Of a stretch of 6,789 nt of DNA, positions 1 through 5,120 are shown piece after piece. The position numbers and the translations under genes were made by a program. Where the stretch lies: positions 1 through 6,789 of the forward strand of contig JAFGRZ010000123.1 of the NCBI GenBank assembly GCA_016934895.1, given 5' to 3'. Source of the DNA: Candidatus Aminicenantota bacterium (GTDB lineage: Bacteria > Acidobacteriota > Aminicenantia > Aminicenantales > UBA8522). The notes below the pieces were generated by a model. That model made no database searches. It was not told where the DNA came from and saw nothing but the letters and a program-made list of their open reading frames with translations. Within the stretch, counting starts at the first letter, position 1, and every line of letters begins with the position of its first letter.

Positions 1-154
1 CCACAGCCGCGTCAGGGCCAAGACTCGCCACGAGGCCGAGCGGGTGGGAAAGTATATGGTCCGGCCGCTTTTGTCCCTGGAGCGGCTCTCTTTCGATGGA
101 CAGACTGGCCAGGTCTGCTACCAGTACGGGAAACCGGCTGACTATTTTTTGTGA
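1..154 (+). pseudogene. IS91-type (Y2) transposase, 3'-truncated remnant, also cut by the window edge
   Basis: The reading frame beginning at base 2 encodes about 50 residues and ends at a TGA at 152-154. It contains RVRAKTRHEAERVGKYMVRP, then LLSLERLSFD and YQYGKPADY. From memory this matches the C-terminal half of the putative transposases of the IS91/IS801 group (Y2_Tnp), where an 'ArYm.RP.lsleRl.fD...v.Y' stretch is followed by a segment ending in a 'VRYYGLYANAHRGK'-like motif. Here the frame stops right after the tyrosine corresponding to the start of that segment, and nothing like the remainder occurs in the next 230 bases in any frame I read. I infer a deletion breakpoint near base 145 and no transposition activity from this copy. 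The 5' part lies outside the window. Confidence 0.7.
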
Positions 155-250
155 TCCTCTCTTTTCCCCGGGCCCGGAGGTCCGGCTGATTTCCGGGGCT
201 TTTGCCGACAGGAGCGGCTGGTCGATATCATCCGCACGGCCAAGCTGCGC

Positions 251-280
251 TTGACATCTTTGTCGGACATCTTTTATGCT
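251..280 (+). promoter_or_regulatory. Possible sigma-70-type promoter with internal direct repeat
   Basis: A perfect TTGACA (251-256) is followed after 18 bp by TATGCT (275-280). The 9-mer GACATCTTT occurs twice inside it, at 253-261 and 266-274, 13 bp apart, as a regulator site could. A purine-rich GAAGGGGA (295-302) lies 5 nt before an ATG at 308. The frame from that ATG runs antisense through the DUF6922-like gene and does not look like a protein. The signals could be the leftover 5' end of a lost gene or the start of an antisense transcript. No function is demonstrated. Confidence 0.3.
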
Positions 281-385
281 TCCTCACGATGCTTGAAGGG
301 GATAATAATGGCCAAAATGCGACCGCTACCAGCCGACCCCCAAAACCAAATTATTTCTATGACCGAGGACGGTCAGGGTCACGGA

Positions 386-628
386 TCACTTCCCCAGCAT
401 GAGCGACCAGTACCGGGAGCTCTTGGGAGACAGGTTTTTGCTCTCTCGGAGGACTCTTTCGATGTCGGTCCGGGCGTAGGTCGAAAAAAGCCATTCGACG
501 GTCTTTTCGTCTCCCAACTCAAGAGTTCGTTCGATGATAAAGCGTTGATTATCTTGAAGATCGAGGCGGTCGACGGGAGTGTCCCAAAACAGCTCGCGGG
601 GGATGCCAACCGCCTTCATCGTGGCCAT
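386..628 (-). CDS. DUF6922-like small protein, possible antitoxin-type partner
   Basis: This 80-residue protein has the look of the DUF6922 group: 'LFWDT..DRLDLQDN.RFIIERTLELGDEKTVEWLF' followed by the closing 'SKNLSPKSSRYWSLML'. In that group, a tryptophan-aspartate opening, an 'FIIERvLe.Gd...v.Wl' core and an 'S.NLSpKsa.fWal' end recur. Such genes often stand directly upstream of a nucleotidyltransferase (AbiEii-type) toxin gene, which suggests an antitoxin-like role, but I know of no firm biochemical proof. No toxin gene follows here. Past the stop at 386 there are only non-coding bases and then the transposase remnant, so this looks like an orphan. The start is uncertain: ATG at 626-628 has no Shine-Dalgarno but directly follows an AT-rich TATGATATAAA, compatible with a leaderless mRNA, and an in-frame ATG at 617-619 is the alternative. 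It lies 72 bp downstream of vapC on the same strand. Confidence 0.7.
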   Translation of the reverse strand: MATMKAVGIPRELFWDTPVDRLDLQDNQRFIIERTLELGDEKTVEWLFSTYARTDIERVLRESKNLSPKSSRYWSLMLGK

Positions 629-700
629 TTTATATCATAAAAAGAGGCCCTAAATCCCGCGCGTCATGCCGGTGGAATAATCAGAGGTTAAAAGGACCCG

Positions 701-1099
701 CTAGGCGAGCTCGTCCAAGAGGCGAAGGCCCGGGACAGCGGCGAAGTGGGTATCGAAGGTCACCAGAACGGAAGCCGTTTCGAGGGCGTGGGCGGCGATC
801 CAGACATCGTTGAGGGGAATCGGCCGGCCGGCTTCCTTGAGGGCGGCTTTGATCATGCCGAAGTATTCAGCGGTCTCCTGAGTCGCTTCGAGGACGGAGA
901 CTCCGGGCTTGCCCAAGAAGCGCTCGAGGATCTCCCGGTTCCGCTTCTCTTGGGCTCCAGCTCGGAACCCGGCGTATAGCTCGCCGAGCACGAACACGGA
1001 CATGTGGACCCGGTCCGCTCGAGCCAGGGCATCGAGAACTCTATCGTCGCCGCCCAAGAAGCGGACGTAGGCGTTCGTATCGATGAGGATGTTTCTCAT
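701..1099 (-). CDS. vapC: VapC-like PIN-domain toxin (putative Mg-dependent RNase)
   Basis: This 132-residue PIN-domain protein is complete. The four acidic residues expected of a VapC active site are visible: D7 in 'ILIDTN', E40 in 'VLGELYAGF', D98 in 'LNDVWIAA' and D116 in 'LVTFDTHF'. Known relatives are metal-dependent ribonucleases that cut tRNA or rRNA and are held inactive by a cognate antitoxin; the RNA target cannot be read from this sequence. The ATG at 1097-1099 is preferred because the antitoxin stop codon overlaps it (ATGA, 1096-1099), AAGGA lies 6 nt upstream, and the protein then begins 'MRNILIDTN' as family members do. The open frame continues 28 codons further up, but those codons lie inside the antitoxin gene and are not PIN-like. 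All catalytic residues are present, so the toxin is probably functional. Confidence 0.93.
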   Translation of the reverse strand: MRNILIDTNAYVRFLGGDDRVLDALARADRVHMSVFVLGELYAGFRAGAQEKRNREILERFLGKPGVSVLEATQETAEYFGMIKAALKEAGRPIPLNDVWIAAHALETASVLVTFDTHFAAVPGLRLLDELA

Positions 1100-1350
1100 C
1101 GCCAGTCCTTGGCGTCCAGGGTGCCGAGATCGGTGACGGCCCGTAAAAATTCCGCGGCCTCCTCTTCGGTCCAAATCCCGCACAGGTCCACGAACGCCTC
1201 TCGGTTGTCGTGAGGCCCCTCTGCCAGGCCAAGGGCTTTGGCGATCAGTTCCTTCACAACTCTATTGACGCTTTTGCCCTCGCTTTTCGCTCGCTCCCCG
1301 ATCTTTTTTTCGGTCTCATCGTCAATGCCGTGGACGCTGATCGATTTCAA
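1096..1350 (-). CDS. vapB: VapB-like ribbon-helix-helix antitoxin
   Basis: This 84-residue protein opens with 'KSISVHGIDDETEKKIGERA' and continues 'KSVNRVVKELIAKALG'. That is the beta-strand, helix, helix pattern of ribbon-helix-helix (CopG/FitA-type) DNA-binding antitoxins, occupying about residues 1-42. The C-terminal part (about 50-84, rich in E, A and W, ending 'TLDAKDW') is probably the segment that binds and blocks the toxin. The start is a TTG at 1348-1350 with GAGGA 8 nt upstream; no ATG lies in frame nearby. The stop overlaps the vapC start by 4 bp, so the two are translationally coupled. Family knowledge says the antitoxin, alone or with toxin, represses its own promoter. The upstream region carries repeats over the promoter that fit this. 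Confidence 0.9.
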   Translation of the reverse strand: MKSISVHGIDDETEKKIGERAKSEGKSVNRVVKELIAKALGLAEGPHDNREAFVDLCGIWTEEEAAEFLRAVTDLGTLDAKDWR

Positions 1351-1377
1351 TGTGTTCGTCCTCGCTTATGATTCATC

Positions 1378-1411
1378 TTATGCTTTATTATTAATCATAT
1401 TATGCATTATT
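1378..1411. promoter_or_regulatory. Putative VapB/VapBC operator: two direct repeats 22 bp apart
   Basis: TTATGCTTTATT (1378-1389) and TTATGCATTATT (1400-1411) agree at 11 of 12 bases and start 22 bp apart, about two helical turns, so they face the same side of the DNA. An inverted pair TATGATT (1367-1373) and AATCATA (1393-1399) is interlaced with them. The second copy covers the vapBC -10 box. Ribbon-helix-helix antitoxins usually bind such paired short sites. Assigning these to VapB is inference from position. Confidence 0.5.
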
Positions 1412-1426
1412 TGAGCGGAAAGTCAA
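1399..1426 (-). promoter_or_regulatory. vapBC promoter (-35 TTGACT, -10 CATAAT)
   Basis: On the minus strand TTGACT (complement of 1421-1426) is followed after 16 bp by CATAAT (complement of 1399-1404), 5 of 6 bases each to the sigma-70 consensus. It lies about 50 bp before the vapB TTG start and points at it. The -10 region coincides with one of the TTATGC repeats, so a protein bound there would block RNA polymerase. Confidence 0.55.
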
Positions 1427-1443
1427 GTTCGGGGTTAAGAATT

Positions 1444-1465
1444 AGGGAATACGTATCATGTCCCT
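1444..1465. repeat. 22-bp REP-like element, copy 1
   Basis: The element starts AGGGAAT, has ATACGTAT (a perfect palindrome) inside and ends TGTCCCT. Its outer bases are partly inverted (GGGA/TCCC). It matches the element at 4491-4512 at 16 of 22 positions in the same orientation, with both ends most conserved. It lies between the two divergent promoters. I have an unverified impression that such 'GGGAA...TGTCCC' units recur between genes of related genomes, which would make them REP-type repeats. Confidence 0.45.
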
Positions 1466-1476
1466 CATAAAAAAGC

Positions 1477-1505
1477 TTGACAAGCATCTTCTGATAGTAT
1501 ATACT
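1477..1505 (+). promoter_or_regulatory. Strong sigma-70-type promoter for the membrane/winged-helix unit
   Basis: A perfect TTGACA (1477-1482) and TATACT (1500-1505, 5 of 6) are separated by exactly 17 bp. The -10 box lies within a 10-bp palindrome, AGTATATACT (1496-1505). The expected transcription start is near 1512, giving a leader of about 38 nt before the ATG at 1550. Confidence 0.75.
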
Positions 1506-1521
1506 TCATATAAAATGAAGT
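1503..1521. promoter_or_regulatory. Perfect 7-bp inverted repeat over the -10/start site (putative operator)
   Basis: ACTTCAT (1503-1509) and ATGAAGT (1515-1521) are perfect inverted repeats separated by 5 bp. The left arm overlaps the last three bases of the -10 box and the right arm lies just past the expected start site. A dimeric repressor bound here would block transcription. The winged-helix protein encoded second in this operon is the obvious candidate, but this is inferred from position. Confidence 0.5.
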
Positions 1522-1549
1522 TTAATAATAATTACGGAAGGAGACGCAC

Positions 1550-2344
1550 ATGGGGAAATCGGTCAGAATGAAACCCGTTCAGGTTTGGATGATCGTCTTC
1601 ACGGGGGTCCTGATCGCGGCCTTGGTGGTCGGGCGGATCTTCTTCGGGGAGCCGGGGTTCTACTGGGTTTTCGGCTCCATCCAGATCCTGATGGCCTTGA
1701 TCCACCTGACCGTCCTTTTCAGAACGGGGAGTCCGATCTATCTCATCCCGACGGCCATGTATACCCTCTGGTGGCTGACGTTCTTCCCGCCCTTTGCCGG
1801 CCATCCCTTGCACGAGGGCTTCGCCCTGGCCTCGGCCGCGTTCCTGGCCGCGTTCATTGGCGTCTTGATCTCGCGGCGCATCGAATGGCGCTACAAAGAG
1901 ATCCTGCAACTGGCCGCCAGGCCCGTCACCGGCGCCGCCGACGGATTCACCTCCCGGCCCTTCCCGGCCGGGCAGGCCGAGTTCAGCCGGGAGGAGGCCG
2001 CCGGACTGGCCCGGTTCCTGAGGAGGAACGTGATCGCCTTCCCCTTCTTCGAGCCCGACAGGGTCGTGCTGGTCGCGCCCGAATACATGTGGGCCTACCT
2101 CCTGTTCTTCAAAAGGACCTATGAGAAGGGAACCTATGTGGCTTTCTCGGATTCCGGCCAGGTCACGGTCCGCATCGCCAAGGCCGATTACCGCAAATAC
2201 GAGGAGGAGCTGACCTTCGACCAACTTTGCGATTCCCTGGGCCGGCTCTTCAAAACGTTCCTGCAGTGGCACAAGGAAGGGACCCCCGAAAAGATCATCC
2301 AGATGATCAACTCCGCCCGCCGGGGCCAGGCCGATGAGAAATAG
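1550..2344 (+). CDS. Four-helix membrane protein with C-terminal cytoplasmic domain, family not recognised
   Basis: This 264-residue protein has four clear hydrophobic segments at about 10-32, 37-57, 63-82 and 89-108. Positive residues at the N-terminus, at R58 and at 'SRRIEWRYK' after the last helix predict both ends in the cytoplasm. Residues about 115-264 are soluble, with many aromatic and charged residues ('NVIAFPFFEPDRV', 'YMWAYLLFFKRTYEKGTYVAF', 'WHKEGTPEKIIQMI'). I see no HExxH, Walker A, kinase or nuclease motif and do not recognise the family. The ATG has AAGGAG 6 nt upstream and a strong promoter in front. Its 3' end overlaps the winged-helix gene by 11 bp, so the two are coupled. 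The likely role is a membrane sensor or anchor acting with that regulator, which is inference from the pairing. Confidence 0.85.
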   Translation: MGKSVRMKPVQVWMIVFTGVLIAALVVGRIFFGEPGFYWVFGSIQILMALIHLTVLFRTGSPIYLIPTAMYTLWWLTFFPPFAGHPLHEGFALASAAFLAAFIGVLISRRIEWRYKEILQLAARPVTGAADGFTSRPFPAGQAEFSREEAAGLARFLRRNVIAFPFFEPDRVVLVAPEYMWAYLLFFKRTYEKGTYVAFSDSGQVTVRIAKADYRKYEEELTFDQLCDSLGRLFKTFLQWHKEGTPEKIIQMINSARRGQADEK

Positions 2345-2957
2345 CGACGAGGGATCCTTCGAACGGTTGCGCCAGTTATCCGCCCTCCTGGCCAAGGATT
2401 ACGCCAAGGGGTTCCTGACCCTCCTGGTCATCTACAAGGACATCTCGGCCTCGGAGGCGGCCGCCCGCCTGAACCTCCACATCAAGACGGCCCAGGACTT
2501 CCTGCAGGGCCTCAGCGACGCGGCCGTCGTGACCAAACACGAAGCAATGGAGGCCAAGCGGCCCTACTTCCGCTACGCGCTTCGGCAGAGGCGCCTTATC
2601 GCCGCGTTCGACCTCGACGAACTTTACGATCCGGAGAGCCAGGCCGCCGCCCGCGACTGGACGATCCGGGAACGCAAGAACTCCGGGGCGCTGTTCAAGG
2701 AGGGCCGCGGCGGCCGGATCTCATCCGTCCACGTCTTCGAAGGGCGCGGCCGGTCCCGGGAGGAAAGGCGCTATAGCCTGACCGAGCGCCAGGGCCGGTT
2801 CCTGTTCCACCTGCCCTTCCCGACGGAGGAACCCCGCCGGGTGAGGGAGATCATGGACAAGGCCGGCCTGGGCGACGAGGACTTTCCGGAGATCATGGAT
2901 ATCGTCGGCATCCTCCTGACCAGAGGCGTTATCGAGCGCGTCGCGGACCAGCTCTAA
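2334..2957 (+). CDS. Winged-helix DNA-binding protein, probable transcriptional regulator
   Basis: This 207-residue protein has no signal peptide or membrane segment. Residues 16-83 read as a winged helix: helices 'LSALLAKDYAKGFLTLLVIY' and 'SASEAAARLNLH', a recognition helix 'IKTAQDFLQGLSDAAVVTKH', then a basic wing 'EAKRPYFRYAL'. This resembles ArsR/MarR-type architecture, where cutting repeats of 'E.A.rL' and 't...L..L....lv' mark the fold. A second winged-helix-like segment spans about 163-203 ('VREIMDKAG...IMDIVGILLTRGVIERV'). A basic linker (112-147) connects them. The ATG lies inside the last codons of the membrane gene (11-bp overlap), so translation is probably coupled. I infer that it controls its own operon through the inverted repeat at 1503-1521 and takes its signal from the membrane partner. 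The exact family is not identified. Confidence 0.82.
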   Translation: MRNSDEGSFERLRQLSALLAKDYAKGFLTLLVIYKDISASEAAARLNLHIKTAQDFLQGLSDAAVVTKHEAMEAKRPYFRYALRQRRLIAAFDLDELYDPESQAAARDWTIRERKNSGALFKEGRGGRISSVHVFEGRGRSREERRYSLTERQGRFLFHLPFPTEEPRRVREIMDKAGLGDEDFPEIMDIVGILLTRGVIERVADQL

Positions 2958-2982
2958 CCCGGAGAAGGACGATCGCCGGGTT
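2956..2982 (+). terminator. Weak inverted repeat after the winged-helix gene
   Basis: AACCCGG (2956-2962) and CCGGGTT (2976-2982) form a perfect 7-bp stem with a 13-nt loop right at the stop codon. No T-run follows, so it may only attenuate transcription into the hydrolase gene, or do nothing. Confidence 0.2.
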
Positions 2983-3018
2983 GTGCCCTATCGCTCGATA
3001 TGCTAAGGATGGTGAGTC

Positions 3019-4398
3019 ATGAGCATCCGCACCAAGAGATCGTTGGTCCTTATTTCCCTGGCGTCCGGGCTCGCGGCGGTGTCTTTCAACGCCTGCCGAT
3101 CCGCCGAGGAGGGTCCCGCGCGCCGGATGGAAGAGTATGTCCGCGCCGCCCGCCGTTTCTGGAAGTTCCAGGGCTCGGTCCTGGTCGCTAAAAGCGGAGA
3201 GGTCGTCTACGAAGCCGGCCTGGGAGAGGCCCGGGTCAACGAGGGCGTGAAGAACAGCCCCTCAACGCGCTTCCTGATCGGCTCTGCGACCAAGACGTTC
3301 ACGGCGGCGGCCGTCCTGCAACTGGCCAAAAAAGGTAGCCTCGACCTCGACGACCCCGTGTCGAAGCATGTTCCCGAATTTCCCGAGAGGCCCGGCGTTC
3401 CGATCACCGTCCGCCATCTCCTGACCCACACGTCGGGCCTGCCGGAAGCCGTCCCGGACCCCCGGACGCTCGGCGATCTGCGGAAGGCCGTGCCTCCGCT
3501 CGATCTCGTCGGTTTGATCAGGGACAAGGAACCGGACTTCGCCCCGGGGGAGCGCGCGGCCTACAGCAACATCGGCTACGTTCTCCTCGGGCTGGTCATC
3601 GAGCGGGCCTCGGGCGAGTCCTATTATGACTACATGCGGAAGCACATCTTGGGCCCCCTGGGCATGACCGACAGCGGCTTCCGAGCAGACTGGTACGAGG
3701 CGCCGGCATTCGCCCATGGCTATATCGAGGGGCGAGACGGAAGGCTGGTCGACGCGCCGCGGTTCAACCCCTTGTTGGCGTTTTCCGCCGGGGCGCTGTT
3801 CTCCACCGTCGGGGACCTTCTCAAATGGGATGACGGCCTGCGCTCGGACAAGGTCCTGTCCCCGGCCTCCAAAAATCTGATGGGCGAGGCCCCGAGAGGC
3901 GTTTTCGGCCACGGCTGGCTGGTCTTGGAGGCCTGGGGAAGAAGAGAACTCGCCCACGGCGGCAGCGCCCCGGGCTTCGACGCGATGATCTCGCGCTGGC
4001 CCGGCGATGAGGCCTTCGTGGCCGTCCTCAGCAATGTCGGCGGAGCGTCGGTGGGCGAGATCGCCCGGAGCCTGGCGGCCATCCTCTTCGGCGAGGACCA
4101 TCAATTCCCGGAACCGCGCGAGATCCTCCCCCTGGACCCGGCCGTCCTCGACGACTATACCGGCATCTACGGGATCGATTCCAACACCCGGCGCGAGATC
4201 CTTCGCGAGGGCTCCGCGCTTTTCGCGATCCGGGACGGGGGGCGCAGGTATCCCCTGCTTCCCTACGCCCGGGACAAGTTCTTCCTTGCCAACGACAAGG
4301 GCGCGACGATCCGCTTCGTCAGGGATGAGGCGGGCCGCGTGACAGCTCACGTCTTTCACCAGGGGGGCCTCGACCAGAGGGCCGAGCGGATACGCTGA
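3019..4398 (+). CDS. Exported serine hydrolase, beta-lactamase class C / PBP4-type fold
   Basis: This 459-residue protein belongs to the beta-lactamase family (PF00144), which includes class C beta-lactamases, D-Ala-D-Ala peptidases and esterases. All three active-site motifs are visible: S89-A-T-K92 (nucleophile and base), Y182-S-N184 in 'AAYSNIGYVLLG', and H313-G-G in 'LAHGGSAPGF' (the KTG-equivalent). 'HLLTHTSGLP' (133-142) is typical. Residues 1-25 are a signal peptide with basic 'RTKR' and a hydrophobic core. C26 could be a lipidated cysteine, but the preceding F-N-A is a poor lipobox. From about 371 a C-terminal beta domain like DUF3471 follows ('LDDYTGIYGID'). It should act outside the cytoplasmic membrane. 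The substrate cannot be told, and the HGG motif fits an esterase or peptidase as well as a beta-lactamase. It lies 61 bp after the winged-helix gene with AAGGA or GGTGA upstream of its ATG, and may be read from the same promoter. Confidence 0.92.
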   Translation: MSIRTKRSLVLISLASGLAAVSFNACRSAEEGPARRMEEYVRAARRFWKFQGSVLVAKSGEVVYEAGLGEARVNEGVKNSPSTRFLIGSATKTFTAAAVLQLAKKGSLDLDDPVSKHVPEFPERPGVPITVRHLLTHTSGLPEAVPDPRTLGDLRKAVPPLDLVGLIRDKEPDFAPGERAAYSNIGYVLLGLVIERASGESYYDYMRKHILGPLGMTDSGFRADWYEAPAFAHGYIEGRDGRLVDAPRFNPLLAFSAGALFSTVGDLLKWDDGLRSDKVLSPASKNLMGEAPRGVFGHGWLVLEAWGRRELAHGGSAPGFDAMISRWPGDEAFVAVLSNVGGASVGEIARSLAAILFGEDHQFPEPREILPLDPAVLDDYTGIYGIDSNTRREILREGSALFAIRDGGRRYPLLPYARDKFFLANDKGATIRFVRDEAGRVTAHVFHQGGLDQRAERIR

Positions 4399-4490
4399 CA
4401 AGGCGGGCAGAGGATCATATCATACCCCGTATCACCGTCACCGGACCGGCCCACGGCGACGCCGACGCGGTTCACTAAGGGCCCTTCATT

Positions 4491-4512
4491 GGGGAATGAG
4501 AATCGTGTCCCC
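4491..4512. repeat. 22-bp REP-like element, copy 2
   Basis: The element starts GGGGAATGAG and ends TGTCCCC, with GGGGA/TCCCC as inverted ends. It is 16 of 22 identical to the copy at 1444-1465 in the same orientation. A longer inverted pair, GCCCTTC (4481-4487) and GAAGGGC (4535-4541), flanks it; the right arm lies in the last codons of the nucleotidyltransferase gene. It sits between the converging serine hydrolase and nucleotidyltransferase genes. Confidence 0.45.
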
Positions 4513-4523
4513 TGTTCGACGGC

Positions 4524-4850
4524 TCATGCCTCACGAAGGGCTTTTTGAAGGAGGTCGTACAGTCCGAGGCTTCTCGACCACCGCTCGAGATGGACAAGAT
4601 TGAACGAGGATCTTCTCTGGACGGCCCGTTCGATCGCTTCCCGATCCACGTAGAATTCGGTTTGGAGCCTATTTTCGAGGATATCGGCCTTATCCAACCC
4701 GATGTCGGCGACGATATCGACGTCCATGGTGGACCGGGCGATGCCGAAGGCCGAGCTCGCCAGAGACCCCCCGATATAGTACCCGATGCCGAGATCCTCG
4801 AAGACCCGGACGACCCGCAGAGCGACCTCGATGATGTCCGGCTCTTTCAT
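4524..4850 (-). pseudogene. Nucleotidyltransferase (MNT/DUF6036-like), in-frame internal deletion
   Basis: The 108-residue product opens like a minimal nucleotidyltransferase of the type found in toxin-antitoxin pairs. 'YYIGGSLASSAFGIARSTMDVDIVAD' spans residues 24-49 and contains G27-G-S29 and D43-V-D45, the GS...DxD motif that binds metal and nucleotide. The sequence then follows the family up to 'SSFNLVHLE' (81-89). It jumps directly to 'RWSRSLGLYDLLQKALREA', which in full-length relatives (about 180-190 residues, from memory) is the extreme C-terminus. The missing 75 or so residues include the strand with the third catalytic aspartate and the helical middle. The junction lies near 4583, where TCGAG occurs on both sides. 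The frame is preserved, so a short protein may still be made, but catalysis is doubtful. Its ATG overlaps the stop of the upstream gene (ATGA, 4847-4850). Confidence 0.75.
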
Positions 4851-5095
4851 GTCGTGGACGATTTCCGGTTCGCCGCCCGGATGGCGTTCCGGGCCAAGGC
4901 GAGGTCACCATACAGAAGTGTGAAGAACCGCTCGATCCGCGCCTCCTCGGCCTCCTCGGGATAGCGCAGGCACAATGCCTGCCAGATCAGGCGCCGCGTG
5001 GCCCTGACCAAGAAGGACACCGCCTGCAAGCGTTTGTGAACGGGGGCTTCCCGGATCAGGACGATCTGAAGCTCCTCGATGGTCAATCCCGACAT
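4847..5095 (-). CDS. Small helical protein paired with the nucleotidyltransferase (antitoxin-like candidate)
   Basis: This 82-residue all-helical protein has no membrane segment. Its pattern is an N-terminal 'LTIEELQIVLIREAPVHKRL', a helix with 'FLVRATRRLIWQALCLRYP' and a C-terminal 'RIERFFTLLYGDLALARNA'. It resembles short proteins commonly encoded just upstream of DUF6036-like nucleotidyltransferases, which have an R-x-x-P-E segment followed by an acidic helix ending in 'lyG.elA'. The pairing suggests one half of a toxin-antitoxin-like unit, but which half is not clear and I know of no tested function. It overlaps the next gene by 4 bp (ATGA). GGAGGT is 13 nt before the ATG at 5093-5095, longer than usual. 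An out-of-frame ATG at 5100-5102 has the ideal 6-nt spacing, so the start signal is odd. Confidence 0.65.
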   Translation of the reverse strand: MSGLTIEELQIVLIREAPVHKRLQAVSFLVRATRRLIWQALCLRYPEEAEEARIERFFTLLYGDLALARNAIRAANRKSSTT

Positions 5096-5120
5096 AATTC
5101 ATCCGCGCACCTCCGAGTAA

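Noticed and set aside
1100..1183. 28-codon N-terminal extension of VapC
   Set aside because: It lies inside the antitoxin gene, is arginine-glycine rich and unlike PIN proteins. The ATGA overlap and AAGGA site favour the start at 1099.
1532..2395. Minus-strand open frame of 287 codons opposite the membrane protein gene
   Set aside because: Its product is compositionally biased (G, E, D, Q), it would run across the strong + strand promoter-driven gene, and it has no start signals. It is a shadow.
2981..3005. Promoter-like TTGTGC ... TATGCT before the serine hydrolase gene
   Set aside because: The spacing between the boxes is about 13 bp, too short for a sigma-70 promoter, and the first box is poor.
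3262..4401. Long minus-strand open frame of 379 codons opposite the serine hydrolase
   Set aside because: It is low-complexity, rich in G, A, R and E, with no family pattern, while the plus strand carries all three active-site motifs in order. It is a GC-rich shadow.
4454..4464. CGGCG-A-CGCCG palindrome in the gap after the serine hydrolase
   Set aside because: A one-base loop cannot form a stable hairpin, and such runs are expected by chance in GC-rich DNA.
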